64,000 nucleotides of DNA from Leifsonia aquatica (lineage in GTDB: Bacteria > Actinomycetota > Actinomycetes > Actinomycetales > Microbacteriaceae): positions 1,798,001 to 1,862,000 of the forward strand of contig NZ_JACHVP010000001.1 in assembly GCF_014190775.1 (NCBI RefSeq), given 5' to 3'. Within the stretch, counting starts at the first letter, position 1; every line of letters begins with the position of its first letter. The position numbers and the translations under genes are program-made. Positions 25,869 to 34,123 of the stretch are shown one piece after another. The notes beneath the pieces were generated by a model. The model was not told where the DNA came from, did no database searches, and worked only from the letters and a program-made list of their open reading frames with translations.

Positions 25869-27130
25869 AGGAACACCTTGCCCTCGCCGCGGTAACTCGG
25901 GGTCTCGCCGACGACCGTCGCGCGGCCGTCGACGACGTCCACGAGGTGGAAGACGTCGACGTGCTCGCTCAGCTCGCCGGACTTGGTGTGACGCAGCCAC
26001 ACGCGGTCGCCGATGCGCATCACGCTGGCGGCGGCGCCGGTCAGCGGGGTCTGCACCTCGCCGGCCATCTCGCGGTCCACCATCGACAGGCCGGTCGGCC
26101 AGACGACCTTCGGCATCCGATCGGTGCCGGGAGGCCCGGACGCGATCCACCCGCCGCCGAGAAGCGTCGCGATGTCCGGGCTCGGGCGCCGCACGACGGA
26201 CAGGGCGAAGGAGGCCGCCGGAGCGGGACGGAATCCCCGGTAGGTGTCGAACAGGTGACCGCCGAACAGGCCGCTGCCGGCCGCGATCTCGGTGACCGAG
26301 TCGTCCCGGCCGGTGAACTCCAGCGAGCCGGTCCCGCCGCCGTTGACGAACTCCAGGTCGGCGAGCGCGCGCACAGCCGCGACCGCCTCCCCGCGCCGGG
26401 CGAGCAGTTCGTCCTGCGAGTTCTTCTGCACCCAGCGCAGTGTGGCACCCCAGGCGGGGCGACCGGTCGGGTTGTCGCCCTGGCCGGCGATCTGCGCCTC
26501 GTAGCCCATCATCCCGACCAGCTCGAAGCCCGGTCGGCGCACGATCTCCTCGGCGACCGCGCGCACCTGCTCGACGGTGTGCAGCGGCGACCGGAAGACG
26601 CCGATGTGGCCGAGGACCGGGGCGTCCCACGAGGAGTCGAGCTCGAGACAGACGCGGATGCGCTCGCGCTCGGCGGGCGGCACGACCGCGTCGATGAAGT
26701 CGAGGTGCGCGATGGAGTCGACCATCAGCGTGACCCGGGCGGCGAGCTCAGGCGAGTGCGCGAGCCGCGCGATGGCACCGCGGTCCGCCGTGGGGTAGCC
26801 GACGACCACATCCTCGATCGGCGGGTGCTCGGCATCCCCTTCGGCCAGCCAGAGCGCCTCGGGGAGGGTGTACGCCAGCACGCCCGCATAGCCGGGCAGG
26901 GCGAGCACCGCGTCGAGCACCGAGCGCACGCGCACCGACTTGGACGCGACACGGATGGGCTTTCCGCCCGCACGGCGCAGCATGTCATGCGTGTTGTGGC
27001 GCAGCGCCGGGAGGTGCAGCACCGCGAGCGCCGGGTCCAGCCGGGTCGTCGCGGCCGACAGGGACGGCCAGAACACGTCCGGCGTGGTCCAGGTGCGTTG
27101 GGCGGGGGTGGGCGGGGTGGTCAGATCCAT
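25865..27130 (-). CDS. Alanine racemase N-domain protein (amino-acid aldolase/deaminase-like)
   Basis: 421 residues from ATG 27128-27130. The fold-type III PLP motif is RVASKSVRVRSVLDAVL, where the Lys should form the Schiff base. A TIM-barrel follows with VCLELDSSWDAPVLGHIG and VNGGGTGSLE (phosphate-binding). The C-terminal beta domain contains HVDVFHLVDVV, resembling D-threonine/D-serine dehydratase family metal-binding tails. These are usually annotated as amino acid deaminase/aldolase. It overlaps both neighbours by 1-4 bp and is probably one step of a pathway shared with the flavoprotein. Confidence 0.82.
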   Translation of the reverse strand: MDLTTPPTPAQRTWTTPDVFWPSLSAATTRLDPALAVLHLPALRHNTHDMLRRAGGKPIRVASKSVRVRSVLDAVLALPGYAGVLAYTLPEALWLAEGDAEHPPIEDVVVGYPTADRGAIARLAHSPELAARVTLMVDSIAHLDFIDAVVPPAERERIRVCLELDSSWDAPVLGHIGVFRSPLHTVEQVRAVAEEIVRRPGFELVGMMGYEAQIAGQGDNPTGRPAWGATLRWVQKNSQDELLARRGEAVAAVRALADLEFVNGGGTGSLEFTGRDDSVTEIAAGSGLFGGHLFDTYRGFRPAPAASFALSVVRRPSPDIATLLGGGWIASGPPGTDRMPKVVWPTGLSMVDREMAGEVQTPLTGAAASVMRIGDRVWLRHTKSGELSEHVDVFHLVDVVDGRATVVGETPSYRGEGKVFL

Positions 27131-28386
27131 CAGCGCACCGCTTTCACTCGGGCGACCGCGAGAGCACCCGCGAACGCGAACAATCCGGACAGGATGAAGA
27201 GGCCCATGAACCCGCCGAGCGCGGCGACGATGCCGGCGCCGATCAGCGGCGCCATCGCCTGGGGGACGGCGGTGGCGATGTTCATGATGCCGAGGTCTTT
27301 GCCGCGGCTCTCCGGGTCGGGGAGCACCTGGGTGGCGAGCGCCTGGTCGACCGACAGGAAGCAGCCGTAGCCGAGCCCGAGCAGGCCGGCCGCGATCATC
27401 GCCGCGGACAGCTCGGGGACGAACGCCAGCAGCAGGGCGGCGACGCCCTGGATCGCCGATGACAGGAAGACGAACGCCTTGCGCCGCCCCAGCTTGTCCG
27501 AGAGCCGCCCGAAGACGAGCGAGGCGATGATGACGAACACCATGTAGATGAGGATCAGGATGAGGAGGTCGTCGTCGGCGTCCGGATCCTTGAGGCCGAA
27601 CTCGAGGAAGTACAGCAGCAGCGAGGTGCCGAACGCGTTGCCGAAGTTGACCAGGATGCGGCTGAGCAGGGTCCACCCGAAGTCCGGGTGCTCGCGCGGG
27701 CTGATCCAGAGCCCCTCGATGAGGCTGCGCGCCGTCATCGGCTGACGCAGCTCCTTCGGGAGCACGGCGTCGGGCAGGAAGAGGAAGGGCAGCACCAGGA
27801 CGAGCAGGAGCACCGCCATCGCCGCGTAGCCGACGACCGCGCCCACGAACACGTAGGTGACGAGCGAGACGCCGAGGATGATGCCGATGGCCTGCGGGGC
27901 GCTGATCCAGCCCGACACGTACCCGCGCTGCGCGACGGGCACCTGGTCGCTGATCGTCGCGGTGAGCGCGGCCGTCAGGACGCAGAACCCGGTCAGGGCG
28001 AGCGACCAGAAGACGCCGATACCGACGATCGAGGTCTGCAGGCCGAGCAGGAGGAGCGAGACGGCGAAGAGCAGCGCGCCGCCGGCGATCCAGGGCCGCC
28101 GCCTCCCGAACCGGCTGGTCGTGCGGTCGGAGAGGGCGCCGGTCAGCGGGTAGGCGATGATCGCGCAGACCCCCGAGATGCCCGAGATGATGCCGAAGAC
28201 GACGACATTGTCGACCCAGTAGGTGGTGTGCAACTGGGTCTGCACCTGGTCGGGCAGCAGCTTCTGGATGGGCGCGAGCTGCGCCATCCACACCCCCAGC
28301 CACGCGATGGCGAAGAAAGCGATCCAACGGCCCGGGATGCGGCGCGTGGGTTCGGCGAAGACCGCCGGGGTGGATGTGTCGGTCAT
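27130..28386 (-). CDS. MFS transporter (glycoside/sugar-type)
   Basis: 418 residues from ATG 28384-28386, with twelve membrane helices. The loop 2-3 signature appears as GALSDRTTSRFGRRRPWI, the pattern of the glycoside-pentoside-hexuronide/SLC45-like MFS group; the second half has FGRLSDKLGRRKAFVFLSS. The start overlaps the TetR gene's stop and its own stop overlaps the next gene. It probably imports the compound processed by the downstream enzymes. Confidence 0.88.
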   Translation of the reverse strand: MTDTSTPAVFAEPTRRIPGRWIAFFAIAWLGVWMAQLAPIQKLLPDQVQTQLHTTYWVDNVVVFGIISGISGVCAIIAYPLTGALSDRTTSRFGRRRPWIAGGALLFAVSLLLLGLQTSIVGIGVFWSLALTGFCVLTAALTATISDQVPVAQRGYVSGWISAPQAIGIILGVSLVTYVFVGAVVGYAAMAVLLLVLVLPFLFLPDAVLPKELRQPMTARSLIEGLWISPREHPDFGWTLLSRILVNFGNAFGTSLLLYFLEFGLKDPDADDDLLILILIYMVFVIIASLVFGRLSDKLGRRKAFVFLSSAIQGVAALLLAFVPELSAAMIAAGLLGLGYGCFLSVDQALATQVLPDPESRGKDLGIMNIATAVPQAMAPLIGAGIVAALGGFMGLFILSGLFAFAGALAVARVKAVR

Positions 28387-29057
28387 CGGGCACCTGCGTT
28401 CGGGAGGAGGGATGCGGAGGGTGACGCGGGTGGTGCGGGCGGTGCGGGTGGTGCAGGTGGTGCGGTCGTCGCCAGGGCGGCGAGCGCCCCCGCGGCGAAG
28501 TCGATGGTGGCGGCCGCGGCGCGGTCGTCGCGGGTGGCGAGCCAGGCGACGGTGAGGCCGTCGGTCAGGGTGACGAGCAGGCGCGCGACGTCGGCCGTCG
28601 GGAGGGACCAGGTGCTCCCCGTGAGTGCGGCGGCGTCGGCGGCCGCCCGTTCGGCGACCTCGTAGTAGCGCTCGTACTGCCGCGCGGCGAGCGGCGCGAA
28701 GCCCGGATCGCGCAGCGCCCACTGGGTGAGCTCGAACATGGCCTTCTCACGATCGGGGTCGGCCCGGACGCCCTCGAAGTAGTGCTCCAACCCGCTGCGG
28801 ATCGCCTCGCGCAGGTCGGCGGGAGGCGGGTCGAACGCCGGCTCCAGGTCGGACTGCTCCCCCGCGACCGCGAGCTCGACCAGTTCGGCCATCAGCTCGT
28901 CGCGGGAGGAGAAGACGTAATGGAAGCTCGCCAGCGGCATCCCCGCCTCGGCGACGATGCGGCGCGTAGTGGCGGCGGCAACGCCATCCCGGGCGACCAC
29001 GCGGAGGGCAGCCTGAACGAGGGCGGTACGACGAGCGGCGGGCGGGATGCGCGTCAT
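28383..29057 (-). CDS. TetR family regulator of the MFS/racemase-like/oxidase operon
   Basis: 224 residues from ATG 29055-29057. HTH: TALVQAALRVVARDGVAAATTRRIVAEAGMP, then LASFHYVFSSRDELMAELV. The C-terminus carries a Pro/Ala-rich repeat (APPAPPAPPAPPASPS) encoded by a 9-12 bp microrepeat at about 28430-28470, which is unusual for TetR proteins and probably a replication-slippage expansion. It is the first gene of the operon and so is likely autoregulated together with the genes it precedes. Confidence 0.85.
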   Translation of the reverse strand: MTRIPPAARRTALVQAALRVVARDGVAAATTRRIVAEAGMPLASFHYVFSSRDELMAELVELAVAGEQSDLEPAFDPPPADLREAIRSGLEHYFEGVRADPDREKAMFELTQWALRDPGFAPLAARQYERYYEVAERAAADAAALTGSTWSLPTADVARLLVTLTDGLTVAWLATRDDRAAAATIDFAAGALAALATTAPPAPPAPPAPPASPSASLLPNAGAR

Positions 29058-29187
29058 CGGAGTCTCCTCGGGATGTCTCGTGCGACGGTGCGCGAGAAAG
29101 TGGGACGGTTGACCCAGATGTCAGTATGCCCCAAATCCGGCCCGGTGGTTTGACACACCATGGCGCGGCCCCCTGGAATGGGGTGGA

Positions 29188-31377
29188 ATGCGGGTGTACT
29201 TCTCTGATACTTCTCCTCCAGTCCGGTCGCGGGGGGCGACTGGACAGCGCCGTCGTGCGCTCGCCTCCGGCGTGATCGCCGCACTCCTCCTCGTCGCGAC
29301 GGGAGTGCTGGGAACGGCCCTCCCCGCGGCCGCCGCTCCGGACGGCGCGCCGACCCCCGATCGGCCCTCCGCGACGGTGCCCTCATCGGGCACCCCCACC
29401 CCGCCTCCGTCGCCCGTCGCCCTCGACGACCCGGGCGACGCCCTCGTCACCCGATTCCCGCTGACCGTCCGCGGCAGCGGGGAACCCGGGGACACCATCG
29501 CCGTCTCCGCCGGCGGCGCCGGGTCCGCCGCGAACCGCTGCGACGCGACCGTCGATGGCTCCGGCCGCTTCTCCTGCGACCTCCGCGCCCTCCCGGACGG
29601 CCCGAACGTCACCATCCGCGCCGAGTCCGCCGCGACCGGGCAGGCGGACACCACGCGCGTCGACGTCCTCTCCCCGCCGGTCCTCGCCTCGGACGGCACC
29701 CCGTCCGGCGGTGGAGTGCGTGGAACCGCGTATCCCGGCGCCCGCGTCACGGTCACCGCCGACACCGGTGCGACCTGCCAGTTCCCCGCCGACTCCAGCG
29801 GAGCCTGGGGATGCGTGCTGACCGGTTCGCTGCCCGACGGCCGCCACACCGTGACCGCGACTCAGGTCGCGCCGTTCTCGGGCTCGCGCAGCGCCGCCAG
29901 TGCACCGGTGACCATCGTGGTCGACACTTCTGCGCCGCCCGCTCCGACGATCACGTCGCCCTCCCCCGGCGCCACGGTGAACCCCGGCGAGGCGATGACG
30001 TTCGGCGGCGCCGGTGAAGACGGCGGGACGGTCACGGTCTACGCCAACACCTCGGCGGGAACCAGCGTCGCCTGCACCTCCCCCGTGTCGGGCGGCGCGT
30101 GGTCGTGCTCCGGGACACTGCCGGAGGGCGGCTTCCTGATCACCGCGCTCCAGCGCGACGCGGCGGGCAACATCAGCGCGGGCAGCAACTCCGTCGCGGT
30201 GAGCGTCGCGCGGGCCGGCGCTCCCGCAGCGCCTCCCGCGACGCGCAAGCCGAAGCCGACACCCACGCCGACGCCGACTCCCACGCCGTCCGCGCCTCCC
30301 GGGACGACGGCCCCCGTCCCGCCTGCCGCGGGCGGGCAGCCTCCCGGTGCGGAGAGCTGGATCGGGACGCCCTTCAGCACGGCCTCCGCGCCGGTGGTCT
30401 CGGCCGCGGCCTTCCCCGGCTGGCTGCGCTCCGTGCTGCTGGCGCTGGCGGCCCTGGTGCTGCTGGTACTGCCAGCGCGCCTGCTCGCCGCGACGATCGC
30501 CCGCAGCCGGGCCGCGCGTGCGGTCGCCGACGACGTGCCGCGCGAGCGCTCGTCGATCTTCGGCCGCAACCGCGCGCGTGGCGAGCTGGGCGAGGCCGAC
30601 GCGTTGCTCGGGCGCCGCGCCGGTGACGGGACCAGTGCCGCAGGATCCGCGCGCCAGCCCGTCTGGCTGGCTCCGCTCACCGGCGTGCTGGCCGCTACTC
30701 TCGTCACCCTGTCGACATCGGTCAAGGATCCGGCCGCGTACATCCGGCTGCTGATCGCCGTCGTGATCGCGATCGTGGTGGTGAACGCCGTGTGGGTGCT
30801 CTCGGCGCGCGGCCTCGCCCGACAGCTCCGTCTCGCCGTTCCGCCGGTGGCGGTGCGGCCAGGGATGCTGGTGATCGTGGCCGTCGCCGCGATCGGTTCG
30901 CGCCTGTTCGGCCTCGAGCCGGCCCTGCTGTTCGGCCTGGTCCTGGGCGTGACGATCGCGCCGGAGCTCGGACGGGTCTCCCGCGGGCGCATCGCCGCGG
31001 TGCAGGTCTCCGCCACCGCTGCCCTCGGTGTGCTCGCCTGGCTGCTGACGGGTGTGCTGCCGCCGCCGTCGGGCGCGGTGTCCGCGTTCGTCGTGGAGTG
31101 CGCCAACGCGCTCGCCATGGTCGGGCTCGGGTCCAGCGCCATCGCTCTCCTGCCGCTGGGCGGCCTGGCCGGCCGCGCGGTCTTCCAGTGGAGCCGCCTG
31201 ATGTGGACGGGGCTGAGCCTCGTCGTCTACACCCTGCTCTTCGCGCTGCTCCTGCCTGTCGCGTCGCTCGTGCAGACCGGGAGCGGGCTGGTCGCCGCGA
31301 CGGTCGTCGCCCTGGCGTTCGCCGTGCTCAGCGTGTCGGCGTGGCTCTGGGAGCGGTACGTGGAGCCCGCGCGCTAG
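29188..31377 (+). CDS. Large surface protein: Ig-like repeats joined to a polytopic membrane domain
   Basis: 729 residues from ATG 29188. A signal/anchor (about 27-50; ASGVIAALLLVATGVLGTALPAAAAP) leads to an extracellular part with about three Ig-like beta domains (65-135, 140-215, 235-320), recurring SGAWGCVLTGSLPDGRHTVTATQ and GGAWSCSGTLPEGGFLITALQRDAAGN motifs with paired cysteines. A Pro/Thr linker (KPTPTPTPTPTPSAPP) follows, then a C-terminal region with eight to nine membrane helices (from about 410). Such repeats occur in adhesins, but the membrane half is unfamiliar. No function assigned. It is divergent from the TetR gene. Confidence 0.7.
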   Translation: MRVYFSDTSPPVRSRGATGQRRRALASGVIAALLLVATGVLGTALPAAAAPDGAPTPDRPSATVPSSGTPTPPPSPVALDDPGDALVTRFPLTVRGSGEPGDTIAVSAGGAGSAANRCDATVDGSGRFSCDLRALPDGPNVTIRAESAATGQADTTRVDVLSPPVLASDGTPSGGGVRGTAYPGARVTVTADTGATCQFPADSSGAWGCVLTGSLPDGRHTVTATQVAPFSGSRSAASAPVTIVVDTSAPPAPTITSPSPGATVNPGEAMTFGGAGEDGGTVTVYANTSAGTSVACTSPVSGGAWSCSGTLPEGGFLITALQRDAAGNISAGSNSVAVSVARAGAPAAPPATRKPKPTPTPTPTPTPSAPPGTTAPVPPAAGGQPPGAESWIGTPFSTASAPVVSAAAFPGWLRSVLLALAALVLLVLPARLLAATIARSRAARAVADDVPRERSSIFGRNRARGELGEADALLGRRAGDGTSAAGSARQPVWLAPLTGVLAATLVTLSTSVKDPAAYIRLLIAVVIAIVVVNAVWVLSARGLARQLRLAVPPVAVRPGMLVIVAVAAIGSRLFGLEPALLFGLVLGVTIAPELGRVSRGRIAAVQVSATAALGVLAWLLTGVLPPPSGAVSAFVVECANALAMVGLGSSAIALLPLGGLAGRAVFQWSRLMWTGLSLVVYTLLFALLLPVASLVQTGSGLVAATVVALAFAVLSVSAWLWERYVEPAR

Positions 31378-31386
31378 GAGCCGGAA

Positions 31387-31863
31387 TCACAGCGGCCCGA
31401 GCACGCTCGCCGGGTCGGCGTCGAGCGCCAGCGTCTCCAGCACGGTGAGCAGCTGACGTTCCTCGTAGCGGAAGTGGTTCTCCATGATCGCCGCGATGCC
31501 TGTGACGTGCCGCTCCAGTTCCTCCGGTGCGGCTGCCGACGACACAGCGGACTCCAGGTCGCCGATGAGCTGGGCGATCATCGTGTGGTCACGGGTCAGT
31601 TGCGCGAGAGTGTCCCGGAGCTCAGGATGGGCGGCGGCGATCGCCGGGAACAGTTCGCGATCCTCGCCCTCGTGATGCCCGGTGAGCGCCGTGCAGAAGC
31701 CGTGGCAGAACAGGAGGAGGTCCCGGCTCGCGGCCTGCGCGGGCTCGCCCGCCGCGATGGCGTCCTGCACGACGCGCAACGCGTTCCGGAGGCGGGTGTG
31801 CACGTTCCGCAGCTCGTCGCTCCAGGCGATGAGACGGCCCGTCTCGCCCCCGCTCGCGGCCAC
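31387..31863 (-). CDS. Hemerythrin domain-containing protein
   Basis: 158 residues from GTG 31861-31863. The four-helix di-iron pattern is visible: HTRLRNALRV, FCHGFCTALTGHHEGEDRELFPAI, then LTRDHTMIAQLIGDLE and IMENHFRYEERQLL. These His/Glu/Asp residues bind a di-iron site in hemerythrin-like proteins that sense or carry O2/NO or help in iron homeostasis. It starts one base from the SEC-C gene stop, so the two are probably one transcript with the SEC-C gene first. Confidence 0.85.
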   Translation of the reverse strand: MAASGGETGRLIAWSDELRNVHTRLRNALRVVQDAIAAGEPAQAASRDLLLFCHGFCTALTGHHEGEDRELFPAIAAAHPELRDTLAQLTRDHTMIAQLIGDLESAVSSAAAPEELERHVTGIAAIMENHFRYEERQLLTVLETLALDADPASVLGPL

Positions 31864-31864
31864 G

Positions 31865-32236
31865 CTAGAGCGCCTCCACGTAGAACCAGTCGCGGCCGTC
31901 CTTCACGAAGCGGGAGGCCTCGTGCAGTTCGCCGCGCTCGGCGCCGCGGTAGAAGGCGCCGAATTCGACGACGCCCTCCCGGTCGAACGGCCCCCCGCGT
32001 TCCGTCCGCTCGATGTCGAGCCGGTACCAGCGGAGGCCGTCGTCGAGGTCGAGCTCGTCCGGCCGGGTGGAGGGGTGCCAGCTGCGCAGCAGGTACGGTG
32101 CGTCTCCGAGCGCGAACGCGCTGAACCGGGAACGCATCAGTCGCTCCGCCGTCGGCGCGGGCTCCCCGCGGTGGAGGGGCCCGCAGCACTCGTTGTACGT
32201 CTGGCCGCTCAGGCACGGGCACCGCTCGGAAGTCAC
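31865..32236 (-). CDS. YchJ-like protein with SEC-C motif (UPF0225)
   Basis: 123 residues from GTG 32234-32236. It starts with the zinc-binding SEC-C motif CPCLSGQTYNECCGPLHRG, followed by the NTF2-like domain: LMRSRFSAFALGDAPYLLRSWHPSTRP and GVVEFGAFYRG...HEASRF. This is the UPF0225/YchJ family, whose biochemical role is not known. It heads a two-gene unit with the hemerythrin gene. Confidence 0.85.
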   Translation of the reverse strand: MTSERCPCLSGQTYNECCGPLHRGEPAPTAERLMRSRFSAFALGDAPYLLRSWHPSTRPDELDLDDGLRWYRLDIERTERGGPFDREGVVEFGAFYRGAERGELHEASRFVKDGRDWFYVEAL

Positions 32237-32283
32237 CCGTCGAGCCTATCCGGATCGCGCCCGCCGGCGCCGGAGACAGAGAA

Positions 32284-32327
32284 CCCGGCCGAGGCGGGAA
32301 ATCGGGGGATCGCAAGCCTCGGCCGGG
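32284..32327 (-). terminator. Hairpin downstream of the VOC gene
   Basis: 12-bp perfect inverted repeat (32284-32295 with 32316-32327) with a 20-base loop, located in the 247-bp gap between the VOC gene stop and the SEC-C start, both on the minus strand. It may end the VOC transcript; no U tract is evident. Apart from this hairpin no other feature was recognised in the gap. Confidence 0.5.
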
Positions 32328-32483
32328 GGAGGACACCTCACCAGAAAGGGTGCCTGCGGACAGTGTGCGATGCCCACGTGAGTGTGAGCTATGGACGGCC
32401 TGAAGGACCTCTCACAACGCCCGGCGCACGCCCGGGAGTGTCGTCCGGGGCGGTCGGTCAGGCCGGCCGGTCAGGGCGATCGG

Positions 32484-32855
32484 TCAGGCCGGTTCGCGGG
32501 CGGCGGGTCCGGCGGCGACCACACAGAACCGGTTGCCGTCCGGGTCTGCGAGCACGACGTAGTCGGCGCCGTCTTCGTAGTCCCACTCGACCTCGGAGGC
32601 GCCCAGGCCGATCAGGCGCGCGACCTCCGCCTGCTGATCGTCCGCGTACAGGTCCAGGTGGTGATGCGGCGACCGGTTCGTCTCGGTCCCGACCTCCTTC
32701 AACGCCAGCCGGGGACCGTGCCCCGTGACCGGCGCGAGCAGCGCCCAATCCGTGTCCGGTTCGTACACCGGTTCGTAGCCGAGCACCGCCGTCCAGAAGG
32801 CGATCCCGCGCTGCACATCCCGCACACCCCACACCACCGAGCCGATCCGGATCAT
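32484..32855 (-). CDS. VOC (glyoxalase/bleomycin-resistance fold) protein
   Basis: 123 residues from ATG 32853-32855. Two beta-alpha-beta-beta-beta modules are apparent: GSVVWGVRDVQRGIAFWTAVLGYEPVY and HHHLDLYADDQQAEVARLIGLGASEVEW, finishing with YVVLADPDGNRFCVV. VOC proteins include dioxygenases, isomerases and antibiotic-binding proteins; metal ligands are plausible in NRSPHHHLDL, but no activity can be named. Confidence 0.8.
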   Translation of the reverse strand: MIRIGSVVWGVRDVQRGIAFWTAVLGYEPVYEPDTDWALLAPVTGHGPRLALKEVGTETNRSPHHHLDLYADDQQAEVARLIGLGASEVEWDYEDGADYVVLADPDGNRFCVVAAGPAAREPA

Positions 32856-32917
32856 GGGCCCACCCTCCCCCGTCGGCGTGCGACTGGCAAGGCCCGCGCG
32901 GGTGTACCGTTGACGTC

Positions 32918-33025
32918 ATGGCAGGCGTTCTCATCGGAATCATCTCACTCGTCGTCCTCGTCGGCGGCGTGACCGCACTCGCGGCGATCGTGCAGATGGT
33001 CAAGTCGCCCTACCGCGGCAAGTAA
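32918..33025 (+). CDS. 35-residue single-helix membrane peptide
   Basis: Frame from ATG 32918 to TAA 33023-33025. One hydrophobic helix spans about residues 4-27 (GVLIGIISLVVLVGGVTAL), followed by a short basic tail ending in SPYRGK. Codon third positions are mostly G/C as in neighbouring genes and the sequence is a credible membrane peptide. It sits between the divergent VOC gene and the tRNA gene. Coding status rests only on frame, composition and hydrophobicity. Confidence 0.55.
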   Translation: MAGVLIGIISLVVLVGGVTALAAIVQMVKSPYRGK

Positions 33026-33083
33026 CCCGCACCTGCTCCCGTCGCTCCGCCGCGTCCGCGGCGCTCGCTACGATGGTCGCCGG

Positions 33084-33157
33084 GCCCCCATAGCCCAATT
33101 GGCAGAGGCAGGCGACTTAAAATCGCCTCAGTGTGGGTTCGAGTCCCACTGGGGGTA
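33084..33157 (+). tRNA. tRNA-Leu (UAA anticodon), short variable arm
   Basis: 74 bases fold as a standard cloverleaf: acceptor 33084-33090 with 33150-33156 (first pair G-U), D arm 33093-33109, anticodon stem 33111-33115 with 33123-33127 around CTTAAAA (anticodon TAA, 33118-33120), T arm 33133-33149 with loop TTCGAGT, discriminator A 33157. CCA is not encoded. The anticodon reads UUA, so leucine is assigned. The variable region is 5 bases, whereas leucine tRNAs normally have a long variable arm. UUA codons are rare in such GC-rich genomes. Confidence 0.9.
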
Positions 33158-33231
33158 CGTGTCCGCTGCGTGGCCACCGGCTCCCGGCCCGGGCGCCATC
33201 GGCACCCGTTTCACGGGAGTAGGGTGGCGCC

Positions 33232-34065
33232 GTGGACGTGCTGATATCGGTCGATCTGGAGGGCGTCGCCGGGATCGCCGCGCTTCAGCAGTTGCATTCC
33301 GGCGGACGTGATTATCCGGCGGCCCGCGCGCTGATGACGGCCGAGGCGAATGCAGCGGTGTCCGGTGCGTTCGACGGCGGCGCCACGTCGGTCGTGGTGA
33401 ACGACAGCCACGCGGCGGGCGACAACCTGCTCGGCGAGGAGCTCGATCCACGCGCCGAGTACGTGGTCGGGGACCCCAAGCCGCTCGACATGCTCCAGGA
33501 GCTCTCCCCGCGGACCGGTGTCGTTCTGTTCGTCGGCTACCACGTCGGGCCGGCGAGCCCGACCGGAGTCCTCGGGCACAGCTTCAGCGGTGCCGCGTTC
33601 GCGGATGTGCGCCTCAACGGTGCCTCGATCAGCGAAGCGGAGCTGAACGCCCTCGTCGCCGCCGAGATGGGCGTCCCGGTCGGGCTGGTGACCGGCGATG
33701 ACACGATCTGCGCTCTCGCAGCCCGGACGTTCCCGGGGGTGGTGACCGTCCCGGTGAAGACGGCCGTGGGCCGAACCGCGGCGCGCAGCCTGCATCCGGC
33801 AGCGGCGCGGACGGCGATCTCGGCCGGAGCCCGCGAGGCGGTCACGAACGCAGCCGCCGGTCGGCTCGCACCGGTCGCCATCCCGCCGGAGCTGGTGATC
33901 GAGGTCGAGTTGCGGGTCAACGGTGCCGCCGACATCGCTGCTCTGGTCCCCGGAACGGAACGGACGGATGTCCGCACGATCCGCTACCGCGCGAGCACCC
34001 CGCGGCAGGCTCTAGACCTGCTGATCGTCTGGTCGACCCTCGCGAGCCAGTACGCGGAGCGTTAA
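33232..34065 (+). CDS. M55 family D-aminopeptidase (DppA-like)
   Basis: 277 residues from GTG 33232. The N-terminal MDVLISVDLEGVAGI contributes Asp 8 and Glu 10, the metal ligands of DppA; further family motifs are VVNDSHAAGDNLL, GYHVGP and LGHSFSGAAFADVRLNG (His). M55 enzymes are self-compartmentalising zinc peptidases acting on D-Ala-containing peptides. No dipeptide-transport genes are adjacent, so the role may be in peptidoglycan-peptide turnover. It lies just downstream of the tRNA gene. Confidence 0.88.
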   Translation: MDVLISVDLEGVAGIAALQQLHSGGRDYPAARALMTAEANAAVSGAFDGGATSVVVNDSHAAGDNLLGEELDPRAEYVVGDPKPLDMLQELSPRTGVVLFVGYHVGPASPTGVLGHSFSGAAFADVRLNGASISEAELNALVAAEMGVPVGLVTGDDTICALAARTFPGVVTVPVKTAVGRTAARSLHPAAARTAISAGAREAVTNAAAGRLAPVAIPPELVIEVELRVNGAADIAALVPGTERTDVRTIRYRASTPRQALDLLIVWSTLASQYAER

Positions 34066-34123
34066 GGCGTCTCGCCGCATCATCCGTCTGGGCGGGCGCG
34101 ACAGGGCAGCGCGACACCGATGG

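Noticed and set aside
28425-28470. Frameshift in the TetR gene at its Pro/Ala repeat
   Set aside because: The frame stays open to a stop overlapping the MFS start by 4 bp, as expected for coupled genes, so the repeat is an in-frame expansion.
33084-34065. tRNA gene as an integration site of a mobile island
   Set aside because: No integrase, no repeat of the tRNA 3' end was seen downstream, and the neighbouring genes look like ordinary chromosomal genes.
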